A stretch of 64,000 bases of DNA from Magicicada septendecula. Taxonomy: Eukaryota > Arthropoda > Insecta > Hemiptera > Cicadidae. Location of the stretch: the NCBI GenBank assembly GCA_034769895.1, contig CM068372.1:373073258-373137257 (forward strand), given 5' to 3'. A model generated the notes under the pieces. The model was not told where the DNA came from. It saw nothing but the letters and a program-made list of their open reading frames with translations, and ran no database searches. The position numbers and the translations under genes are program-made. Of the stretch, positions 24,101 to 33,618 are shown one piece after another (position 1 is the stretch's first letter; every line of letters begins with the position of its first letter).

Positions 24101-25132
24101 TTAATGAATTACTAAAACACAATTCCCAATTTGTTACAACCTTATTAAAACATCATTTTAAGAGAAGTGAATTTAATGTTTAAATCAATAACAAAAAAAA
24201 CGATATATATCGCGTTTTTAGAGATGTATCGATATAATCCAAAAATATATAAATAACGTATATCGATAAAAAATATATCGATATATTTACAAATATATCG
24301 ATAAATTTCAACTATCGATATATCGTTGCCATCCCTACTATCACCAGTTTTTGCATCAGACAGTAGTCTTCAACCAGAGCGGTCGTAAGTTAAACGGTGG
24401 CCTCGGGTGCAAGAGAGGCCAAAAGTACTATAATCAGCCTAAATAGTAAAGTGCGCAGTACAACAGTAAACTAACTACAGTACCGGTTATACGAAAAGTT
24501 TTAAAACAAACTTTGGCGTCGCAGTAAAAAGACGTAATTGTAGTATGTGACCAAGTGTAGATAAGCATCAGCGAAAACAGTCCATCTAATAATAATCCAT
24601 CATTTATTTTTTTATAGAGTGTACACAAATAAATAATGAGATCTCAAACAGTGGGGTTTAAAAACAAAGTGTAAAAAGAATGAGAGAGTGAGTGAGGTAA
24701 TAAAGGGGGAGAAAGAAAACATTAAGGAGAGTACTGGTTCGTATAGTATATATACATAATTTACATATTTTGATATTGTAACCTTATTGATAAAAAATTA
24801 TAAGTAAAGTAGAAAAGGAAAAGAAAGAAGTCAATTTTTATGTTAAATAAAATAGTATTTGAATTATCATGAATAAGTGTTAAGAGTAAGTTATTACGCC
24901 CGTTTAACATAACCTGTCCTGTATAGAAAATCTCGCCTAATCGGACCTGGTAAGTAATGAGAAGTAAATAATGGGAAAATGTATTAAGGTTTCCATATTT
25001 GTCCTTTTGTTTTAAAAATATTGGTGGCGACCTATAAGTTGGGAATCTTCTGTTTTTGGTAAGTCAGGGCGAATGCGTAAAAGGTAAGTAAAAGTTTAAT
25101 ATAAGGGGGGGTAAGGAGATAGACCGTAACAA

Positions 25133-25152
25133 TGGCGACCCTGCCAGGATGA
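25133..25152 (+). other. Putative primer-binding site of family-A copy 1
   Basis: TGGCGACCCTGCCAGGATGA begins one base after the LTR end. The same motif follows the 5' LTR of copy 2 (from 48879). The start TGGCGACC resembles the tRNA-Arg primer sites I recall for mdg1/412-type elements; the tRNA assignment is inference. Confidence 0.65.
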
Positions 25153-25407
25153 CTCATATGGAATTTTCTGATATGGGTTTAGGCCTGATTGGAAGTACGA
25201 GACAGGTTGTGGTAACGGCGTATTTGTAAAATTTTGAATCACTACATAGATTTCTGTTTTGGTAGCATAACATGTTTGGGAAATTATTGTTTATGTTTAT
25301 ATTTGGATAACGAGTTTAGGTGTAGAGTATTTTAATTGGGTGTGTAATTACTGTGTATTGGAGGGTTGGAATGTTATAAAGGGGTATTATATAAAATTTG
25401 AATAATC

Positions 25408-27220
25408 ATGGCGGATGTAAGAGACACCGTTGAAAATAAGGGAATATGGGCTGACGTGTTGAACCTTTTGAACACAGTAGAGGAGAATTGTGATAAGCGT
25501 CTTACGAAACCTCACAAGGGTCGCGGAGAGTTAAAAACAAGAGTAGATGAAACGGCGGAAGGGATAGATATAAAAAATAGAGTAATCATGGCGGATGTAA
25601 GAGAAACCGTAGAAAATAAGGGAATATGGGCTGACGTGTTGAACCTTTTGAACACAATAGAGGAGAATTGTAATAAGCGTCTTACAAAACCTCACAAGGG
25701 TCACGAGGAGTTAAAAACGAGTAGATGAAATGGCGGAAAGGATAGATAAGGAGTTTGATAAATTAAAGGATGGATTAAAGGATGTTTTTGCCAAACCATG
25801 TAAGCTACTCAAAAATAAAGAAAGTGACCTAAACCAGGTGAGTAGTTCTAATAGTGGAGGTAATAATGATGATACTTTTACAAACAACAGTGTTAGTTTA
25901 AGTGCGGTGAAGATAAAAAATGAGGTAAGTGAAGTTAAAACAAATGATAATCCGAATGGGGTTAGTTTAAATATAAACAAGGAAGTAACAGTTAACAAGG
26001 TAAGTAATGACTGTAAAACAAGTGGGAATTATAATGGAGGAATAATTACGAATAGTAATGGTAATAGTTTAAATGCAAATCAGGTGATGAATTATAAGGT
26101 AAGTGGCAGGGTTAAAATAAGTAATGATGAAACATTATTGAATAAAAATATTGGTGATATATTAAATAATAGTGGTAATAATGTTGTTAATAATGGTAAA
26201 GGAATAATAAACAATGTGAGTAGTTGTGATAGTGGAGATAATAATAAGGATGACACTTTTACAAATAACTGTGTTACTTTAAGTGCAGTGGAGACAAAAA
26301 ACGAGGTAAGTGAGGTCAATATGAATAATATTCGGGAAGAGGTTAGTTTAAATGTAAAACAGGTGGCCGTAAAAATGGTGAGTAATAATGTTAGTTGTGA
26401 TGACGTTAACAAGAGTGAGATATTTTTCTTTAAAAATATTGGTGATATATTGTGTAATAGTAATAGTGAAAATAAGAGTAGAAAGTTAGTTGGTGTTAGT
26501 AACGGAGTAATGATTAGTATTGATGAGTTGGAGAAAGAATGGAGAGATAATTTAAAGGGTGAACAGGGGGCAAATAAATTATATAGGGTTAAATGTGAAA
26601 CAGAGATTTCACAAGTTGTTTATGGGGAGAAAAGATCCTCACTAGGACATTTGGGCGACAATGGGTCGGCAAATAGTCAAATAAGTTGTTTGTGTTTATC
26701 TGGTAGAGCCAGATGGTGTTTAAATAATTTAGTGGTGTTGCCCTCTGTGTGGAGTGAGAATGTGAAATGGTGTGGTGATGAAAGTGATTATGAGAGAGAG
26801 AAAAAGTTAGAGTGGTTCAAGCTAAATAGAGGTTATGGAGAGTTGAAAGAGAAGATGAATATTAAGAGAATTATGAAAAATAATGTAGACATACCTGGTG
26901 CAGTAGTAGACAATGATTATATTGATGATAAATATGTACCTGTCGGAAGAATTAGTGTACTTGTAGTGGAGGAATATGATGAGACAATAACTTACCTGGG
27001 TGTAACAACAAATACTTACGGAGACTTGACAAAAAATAATAATGTTGACTTGGTTTATGACAAAATAATAATGGGAGGTAACCCTATGTATTATTATTAT
27101 GGTACAATGGAAAAAATGAATTTTTATGGTTATTATACAAAAGATAGTCATATGATGTGTATATATAAAAATGAACAATGTTATGTGAAGAAAAGACTAA
27201 TTTTTGATGATGGGGGTTGA
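25408..27220 (+). pseudogene. Asn-rich gag-position protein of family A, one frameshift
   Basis: ATG at 25408 opens a frame containing a 180-base tandem duplication (units start at 25408 and 25588). Each unit encodes MADVRETVENKGIWADVLNLL and TKPHKG. A 2-base deletion near 25716 in unit 2 shifts the frame; the reading resumes to 27220 (ATG at 25730). The middle is extremely rich in Asn, Ser and Val. The C-terminal 200 residues are more ordered: ISIDELEKEW, VLPSVWSENVK, GRISVLVVEEYDE, ending RLIFDDGG. No zinc knuckle, protease or RT motif was seen. By position it replaces gag, but I recognise no known gag domain. Copy 2 retains the same blocks. Confidence 0.6.
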
Positions 27221-29523
27221 GAAATACTGAATGAACATTTAATTATGTGAGTAATGGTAAAATGACCTGGCTGATTTAGGTAATGAAGTGTGGTAAATAA
27301 TAAAATTATGACGAAAATTTGTAAATAAATGTGTTAGAGTTAAATGCAGTGTGTCAATATTATCTTGTTGTAATGTATATTATAGCTTATGTGTAACACA
27401 TGTTGGTAATAAGAATGAAGGGTATAATAATTAATAATAATAATAATAATAATATTTTACCAAATAATTCACAGGATGTACGAAGGAACTTTGTTTTGTA
27501 TTGTGTGTTTAAATTACAAGCGTTTTAAATAATGTAACTAAAACCAAATTGTTTTGAGTGGAGGTGAAATTAAAATAATTTAAAAAAGTTAATTTTATTA
27601 ATGAAGTAAAATTAAATTTGATTCGAACTGTAACAAATAGTAATTGATAAATATGTTAACATTAAAAGATTTATAGGAACTGAGAACTGAAGGAGGTGAT
27701 AGGGTGGTGATGTAATCAGAATGTTGAGACTGAGTTGGTGTTTATGAAACCAGTCTGGCACACAACTGTTGATGTAAACAGGTATGTTTACAGGTTGATG
27801 TTTGTTTCACGTTTGAGTTGACAACAACAAGAATGTTGTAGTCTGATGAATCAGTGCTAGTAGTAAATCCTATTATGAAATAAAAGATATGCAAGATGTG
27901 ATGAAATGGAGGTAGCTTTTTATGAATAATATAAGGAAATGACTTAGTGTTTTGATTGTAAGGCAGTTAGTATTTATGTGATAGGACTTTGTTAATGGAG
28001 AATCATTTTGAAAAAATGTAATTAATTTTGAAATTGTTAATTAAATAAAATTCAATTAAATTGGTAATTAAATCAATTGAAAAGGTGACTTTTAATAATG
28101 AATTTAAACTATTTTAATCTGAATTTTGACTGTAATTGTAAAATAAATAATAATTGATGAAAAAATAATGAATGAAATAGGTACTTTACTTAAATTTAAA
28201 ACTGAAGGAAATATTGCATGGATATAATAAAAAAGGTTTAGGCTGAGACAGTGTTTGTAAAGTAAGATGTGCATACAACTGGTAATGTAACCCTTATAAA
28301 TGTCAATCTATGTTTTATGTTTAACTGTAGATTCCCCACCTAAGTGCGGCCATGACCTCACCGGACCACGACCGTGAAAGTAGTTAATTGTGGCAAATCA
28401 TAAATTTTACTTTTTATAACCGGCTTGTGGTTTGTTTTTGTTTTGTTAACCCGGTGGTTTGTTAGACTTGGTATTATTTTTGGGGGAATCTACCAAATTT
28501 TGGAACAGGGCTATTTTCACCAAGATAGGGGTGGTAGTCCATTAGGGGTGTATCATTCAATACTAGTAAGTATATTATAGTGAATTTTTATTGTAACGCC
28601 GAAGCAAGGATGGGGGTGGAATAAAAGAAAAAAATGTCCACACCTTCCGCATCAGTCCTTGTGGAAGCAACTGGGCGCCACAGTCCGGGGGGGGGGGTAA
28701 TAGTGAGTGTGGATTAGGGGGTGACCCAGTTACAGGTCATGAGGGAGATGTGATTACGGCTAGGATGAGGCCTGCAAGGGTCAAGAAGCCTAGTGCTGAA
28801 CACAGTAGAATGTAACGGGTATCAGGGGTTAAGGGATATGTAGGGGGTAGAAAAAAAAATATAGTAGTTAAGCATAAATATTTTTGAGGATAATTTGTAT
28901 AATAATAATAAATTGTTGTGATTTAATGCGATTTTGTATGATCAATGTGTTATTTTGGATGGGTAATATTGTACTGGGAACATTATTTAATTTGTCTGGA
29001 ACTAAGGCTAGGATACTGTAAACTTGTACTGTTCTGTTAACATTGTGTCTTCTAGGGTCAAGCTATATTGTTGAGTGAAACCAAGGTAACTTGTTGAAGA
29101 CGAGTCATTGTGATAGTGTATGCATATGGGCTTGATGATTAAATTCAAATTAATCGATGTAACCGATGGACAATTTAGAAGTTATATTACAATGTGGTCA
29201 GACGCATGTTATATTTTGTAATAAACATGAACCAGTACTTTGCAATTAATGAACTAGGACGACTAAGAGGAACCAATCAGTTGTGGATATGGTATAATGG
29301 AAGGCCTTTTTGTTAATTTTTTAATTAAATATTTCAGAGTCAGGCGTTACTGTGGCGGGTATCTGTCTGAGTTTATGGTGTTGGGATCTTGTACAGAGAA
29401 GTCCAGTAAGATCGGATGGGTGCTGCCACAGCCGCCAGACTAGGGGGGGTAAGTACCCATGATATTAGTAGAGAGTTAAGGGGGTGGCGGTGCCATATCC
29501 TCACTGATCCTCTTAGGTTTTAG
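27221..29523 (+). other. Noncoding internal region of family-A copy 1
   Basis: 2.3 kb, AT-rich, without supported coding frames, where pol would normally lie. Segments recur in copy 2 (for example the TTCAGAGTCAGG and GATCGGAT blocks near 29334-29450 and 51407-51520). A run of G follows CAGTCC near 28684. Confidence 0.6.
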
Positions 29524-29577
29524 GCAATGAGAGTTTTTATGCTTCGGCATACAACCTCTCATTGGGGGGGGGGGTAT
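29524..29577 (+). promoter_or_regulatory. Conserved hairpin plus polypurine tract of family A
   Basis: CAATGAGAG pairs with CTCTCATTG, and an inner TTTATG/CATACAA-type stem closes a CTTCGG loop. A run of G (the polypurine tract) and TAT follow, then the 3' LTR start TGTAACGG. The same hairpin and G-tract precede the 3' LTR of copy 2 (about 51598-51652). Confidence 0.75.
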
Positions 29578-30597
29578 TGTAACGGTACAGAATTGTGTGC
29601 TCCCATAGTTTCAATGTAATTCAGTTTTAATTTTTAATTGTTAGTATTCACCTGTGAGGTGCCCCAGTGTAACCAGCAACATACACTGTTATCATAAATT
29701 GTTGATGTCTGGAGACAGCCAAGCCAGACATATTACGTAATAGCCCCAGCAGCAGTCTTTGTATGTGAATCAAAGTATCCAGTCTATCACCAGTTTTTGA
29801 ATCAGACAGTAGCAGATAGCAGTCTTCAACCAGAGCGGTCATAAGTTAAACGGTGGCCTCGGGTGCAAGAGAGGCCGAAAGTACTATAATCGGCCTATCT
29901 AGTAAAGTGCGCAATACAATAGTAAACTAACTACAGTACCGGTTATACGAAAAGTTTTAAAACAAACTTTGGTGTCGGAGTAAAAAGACGTAATTGTAGT
30001 ATGTGACCAAGTGTAGATAAGCATCAGCGAAAACAGTCCATCTAATAATAATCCATCATTTATTTTTTTATAGAGTGTACACAAATAAATAATGAGATCT
30101 CACACAGTGGAGTTTAAAAACAAAGTGTAAAAAGAATGAGAGAGTGAGTGAGGTAATAAAGGGGGAGAAAGAAAACATTAAGGAGAGTACTGGTTCGTAT
30201 AGTATATATATATATATATATATATAATTTACATATTTTGATATTGTAACCTTATTGATAAAAAATTATAAGTAAAGTAAAAAAGGAAAAGAAAGAAGTC
30301 AATTTTTATGTTAAATAAAATAGTATTTGAATTGTCATGAATAAGTGTTAGAGTAAGTTATTACGCCCGTTTAACACAACCTGTCCTGTATGGAAAATCT
30401 CGCCTAATCGGACCTGGTAAGTAATTAAGAGTAAATAAGGGGAAAATGTATTAAGGTTTCCATATTTGTCCTTTGTTTAAAAATATTGGTGGCGACCTAT
30501 AAGTTTGGGAATCTTCTGTTTTTGGTAAGTCAGGGCGAATGCGTAAAAGGTAAGTAAAAGTTTAATATAAGGGAGGGTAAAGAAATAAAATGTAACA
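29578..30597 (+). repeat. 3' LTR of family-A copy 1 (1,020 bp)
   Basis: Intact LTR, TGTAACGGTACAG to TGTAACA, with a TA microsatellite near 30202-30226. It is followed by the ATGT TSD. It provides the empty-site sequence for the hAT-type insertion in the 5' LTR. Confidence 0.9.
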
Positions 30598-30611
30598 ATG
30601 TATGGAAAATC

Positions 30612-31608
30612 TCGCCATACTTCCAGTTGACGATCGAAAAATACGCCAGACGGTAAGGAAATTATAACGCAATTCGGACCTCACCAGATAAAAAAACTTC
30701 ATTCCAGTAAGAACCATACGGAGCGAGGTAATATAAACATTTTGTTTAATAGTTCAAGAAGAAAACGCATTCCGAACGTTGATATAGAACACAAAATAGT
30801 CATTTAATCACATGTTTTTTAAAGTAAACAAAGGCACGCTGCTCTCTTACGGACATTCCTGGAACTACATACTACACGAAAAAATAAACAAATTTATTTA
30901 ACATTTTTTTCGGTATTTGTAAAGCTTAGTTATTATCCATTTATGACACTCTCGTAACAAAAAGAACTTACCCTGAACCCTGGGGAATTATTAAGAATTA
31001 TATATTAATTGATGTTTTTTTTAAATAGTGTAAAATTTGGTAAACTAAACCATATATGTTTTTCTCTTTAGACAATTCCATGTTTGCTCTGTGAAGTCGA
31101 GATTATGTTTTATTTAAGGAAAGATCAATTGTGATACTTGTATTTTGGTGGCAGGAAACAAAAAACCAATAATATAAATAAATAATATTATTGAAAAATA
31201 ATCTTAAATAATAAAGTGTGTTATAATTTTTGTAGTGGGCAGTTGCAATAGATTTCAGCACCAAAACAGAAGAAATCAACACATCGGATCAAATTTTGCT
31301 ACAGAGTAGGCTGGTTGAACTAAGCGTAGAAACTTATCTCACAATCAGCTGATTTAAATCACAGTGAACAATTTGAAAAAAATCCAGAATCGTCTAAACC
31401 GAGTGTAAATAATTGGTACTTACTCTCTCGTCTTCATAAGGCTGAACAACTTCCCTCCTTGACCCCAAATCACACACTCTCGATTTCTGTTTAGATTGAG
31501 TAACACATTAAAAAATCCTTTATTTATTTTTTTTAAAACGTCAGTTATTATAATTCATAAGTGGCGACTGCGGAGAGGCAGAAACTCTAAAAAAACCGCT
31601 ACGTTATA
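30612..31608 (+). repeat. Truncated 5' LTR of element B
   Basis: Matches 38017-39016 from TCGCCATACTTCC to CTACGTTATA. The part matching 37081-38016 is absent. Immediately upstream is TGTATGGAAAATC, identical to a stretch of the family-A LTR (for example 30389-30401). Confidence 0.85.
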
Positions 31609-31612
31609 GAAT

Positions 31613-31630
31613 TGGCGCTCAACGTAAAAG
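31613..31630 (+). other. Putative primer-binding site of element B
   Basis: TGGCGCTCAACGTAAAAG begins four bases after the LTR end. TGGCGCxCAACGT is the form seen for tRNA-Lys primer sites in some retroelements; the tRNA assignment is inference. Confidence 0.6.
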
Positions 31631-31815
31631 GGCGGTAATTAGAAAAGAATTTTGATATTTAATAAAAATATATACCAAAAAATCTAATTATCGTTGGCAG
31701 TTACGAGAAAACAAGAAATGCATAATACCCGAGGCAAATTGAAGAAAAGGGCAGAAGAAAAGGAGACTGAAGAAGGTGGACAGGAACAAGAAATTAGTTA
31801 GTCACGGACAGTGAA

Positions 31816-33618
31816 ATGGACCAACAGACAGGCGATAAAGAAGAAACCGAAGTAGTTATGGACCCGGAAACGGAAATAATTGAAGATGATGCCCAAGGGG
31901 ACCAACCAGGCAAAGCGGTAGCCAGAGAAGAACCTAACTGGCAGGACATGATGAAATTTATGGCTGAACAATTTAAGAAACAGGAGGAAAACTTGAGACA
32001 AACCAATGAGGAAAATAAGGAGAATTTTAAGAAACAGGAGGAAACTTCAAAGCAAACCAATAACAAAATAGATGAAAATTTTAAGAAACAGGAGGAAGCC
32101 TTGAAACAAACCAATGAGGAAAATAAGGAGAATTTTAAGAAGCAGGAGGAACAAAATAGACAGACCAATGAGAAAATAGATAGCATTCAGGAAAGTTTAG
32201 TCAAACAACTAAATGAAAAAATAGAAACCATTCATGGAAATATCAAACAAACCATGAATGAACAATACAATGAACTGAAGGAAATGGTTGAAGGGCAAAG
32301 AGAAGAGATGAATGCAAAATTTGAAGAGAATAATGAGAATTTAAAACAAATTGAGGGTAAGATGGAGAATTTCAACAAGGAATTAAGAGAAAATCTAGAA
32401 GGTAAAATTGAACTGGTCAATAATACGTTAAGCCAAAGAGTAGAAGAATATAAGGAAGAGGCAGAGAAGAAATTAATAGAAACTAACCAAAGATTAGATA
32501 AAACTGAAGAGAAGATGGAACTAATTAAAACTGGAGTCGAGGCACGAATGGAAAAAGAAGAACAAGATAATCAAGTTCGTGTAATGGCCATACGACAAGA
32601 AAACAATGACCAGTTAGATAGCATTAAAAGCAGTCTAAACTGTAAATTTTCAGAGTTTCATAAAACAGTAGAGAATGTAAAAAATCAGTGTGATAGCCAA
32701 GCAGAGAAATTAGATAGTTTGCAACAAATCCAAACCAATTTTCAAGGTGATGTAGATAGAGTAAGTGCGAGATCTGCATGCAGCAGTCATCATGTTTATC
32801 CAGATAGTAAGGAAGGTGTAAACGTTCGGGATTATCGCAGAAACCCACTTGAATTTTTAGGGAGAGTAGACGAAATTTTGAACAGATCAAAGGAGAATCG
32901 ATGGAATATGATAAAAGGTCTATTAGACGAATCGTTCAAAAATATCAATGATAATTGGTGGACAGCAATTAGGAACGAGGTGTGTGATTATGGGGGTTTC
33001 AAAACTATGTTCAAACTTAAGTACTGGTCAGAATCAGTACAAAACATTATTAGGGACAATATCTGTCATGGTAGGTATGACCGTACAGTGGGACAAACAC
33101 CTACTGCTTACTGTTTAGGGAAGGTGTGTATCGCAAAGTATTTAGACCCTAAGATACCTGAAGAGTGTCTAGTGACCAAAATGGCGTATCATTTCGAAGA
33201 GAAGATTATTAGTGCACGCTTAAGTGGACAAATAAAAACTATTGGAGGGATGGAAACGCTGCTAGAAAATTATGAACAGGAATCTTATTATAGGAGAAGT
33301 AGATGGAGGTCAGGGAATACCGAGGAGCGTAGGAATGAACCACCAAGAGAGAATCGGCCCAGAGTTAATTATGTGCATGCTAATAACAATTATTTAAATA
33401 ATAGATATCGAGGAAGATGGCCTAATAATAATCGACAGAATTACAGACATGATTCTTATCATCGAGACGAAGGTCCACAAAGGAGTATGAACGTCGAGCA
33501 ACCTAGATTCAGAGAGAGTGATGAAGAAAGGATACCGATAAACAATATTCAACATCATGAAAATGTTGAATCAAACAATAATAATGATGGAAATAGGGGA
33601 AACGGGTACCAGCAGTGA
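31816..33618 (+). CDS. gag: Gag-like protein of element B (600 residues)
   Basis: The intact frame starts at ATG 31816. A preceding 27-codon frame (31718-31801) could be an upstream ORF or the decayed true N-terminus. Residues about 50-120 carry repeats of ENFKKQEExxKQTN, then long heptad-like coiled coil to about residue 320. A globular region follows (NPLEFLGRVDEILNRS, NDNWWTAIRNEVCDY), resembling the Ty3/gypsy capsid, then a basic Arg/Asn-rich tail (residues about 490-560). No CCHC zinc knuckle is present, so the basic tail is probably the RNA-binding part. The stop (33616-33618) overlaps the start of the pol-frame reading, which suggests programmed frameshifting. Confidence 0.85.
   Translation: MDQQTGDKEETEVVMDPETEIIEDDAQGDQPGKAVAREEPNWQDMMKFMAEQFKKQEENLRQTNEENKENFKKQEETSKQTNNKIDENFKKQEEALKQTNEENKENFKKQEEQNRQTNEKIDSIQESLVKQLNEKIETIHGNIKQTMNEQYNELKEMVEGQREEMNAKFEENNENLKQIEGKMENFNKELRENLEGKIELVNNTLSQRVEEYKEEAEKKLIETNQRLDKTEEKMELIKTGVEARMEKEEQDNQVRVMAIRQENNDQLDSIKSSLNCKFSEFHKTVENVKNQCDSQAEKLDSLQQIQTNFQGDVDRVSARSACSSHHVYPDSKEGVNVRDYRRNPLEFLGRVDEILNRSKENRWNMIKGLLDESFKNINDNWWTAIRNEVCDYGGFKTMFKLKYWSESVQNIIRDNICHGRYDRTVGQTPTAYCLGKVCIAKYLDPKIPEECLVTKMAYHFEEKIISARLSGQIKTIGGMETLLENYEQESYYRRSRWRSGNTEERRNEPPRENRPRVNYVHANNNYLNNRYRGRWPNNNRQNYRHDSYHRDEGPQRSMNVEQPRFRESDEERIPINNIQHHENVESNNNNDGNRGNGYQQ

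Larger units (their letters stand above)
21124..24337. mobile_element. hAT-type element, 8-bp TSD CTATCACC, TATCGATA-rich ends
   Basis: Termini TAGGGATGGCAAC and inverted GTTGCCATCCCTA are flanked by CTATCACC (21116-21123 and 24338-24345). The intact LTR copy at 29578 shows the site once, so the insertion is certain. The 8-bp TSD indicates the hAT group. TATCGATA occurs three times within 120 bases of the left end and five times within 130 bases of the right end. The element carries no transposase of its own class; its interior holds a second hAT-type element and a piggyBac transposase fragment. Confidence 0.85.
20910..25131 (+). repeat. 5' LTR of family-A copy 1, interrupted by a hAT-type element
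   Basis: LTR sequence occupies 20910-21123 and resumes at 24338 or 24346 (depending on which TSD copy is counted) to 25131, about 1,000 bases in total, matching the 1,020-base LTR at 29578-30597. It ends at CGTAACA directly before the primer-binding site. Confidence 0.88.
20910..30597 (+). mobile_element. Family-A LTR retrotransposon without pol, copy 1
   Basis: The LTRs begin TGTAACGGTACAGAATTG and end CGTAACA or TGTAACA. ATGT flanks the element (20906-20909, 30598-30601). Internal region 25132-29577: primer-binding site, one Asn-rich open frame (25408-27220), 2.3 kb of noncoding DNA, a conserved hairpin and a G-rich polypurine tract. No protease, RT, RNase H or integrase sequence was found in any frame, and the second copy (47555-52807) also lacks them. 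It is therefore probably a family that depends on another element for enzymes. The 5' LTR holds nested hAT-type elements. Confidence 0.88.

Noticed and set aside
26092-27178. Minus-strand frames rich in Leu, Ile and Tyr opposite the family-A protein
   Set aside because: They are mirror images of the Asn-rich plus-strand codons and have no homologue I know.
29899-30084. Small frame repeated at 24434, 29899 and 39154
   Set aside because: It recurs because it lies in the family-A LTR; no start context or domain supports expression.
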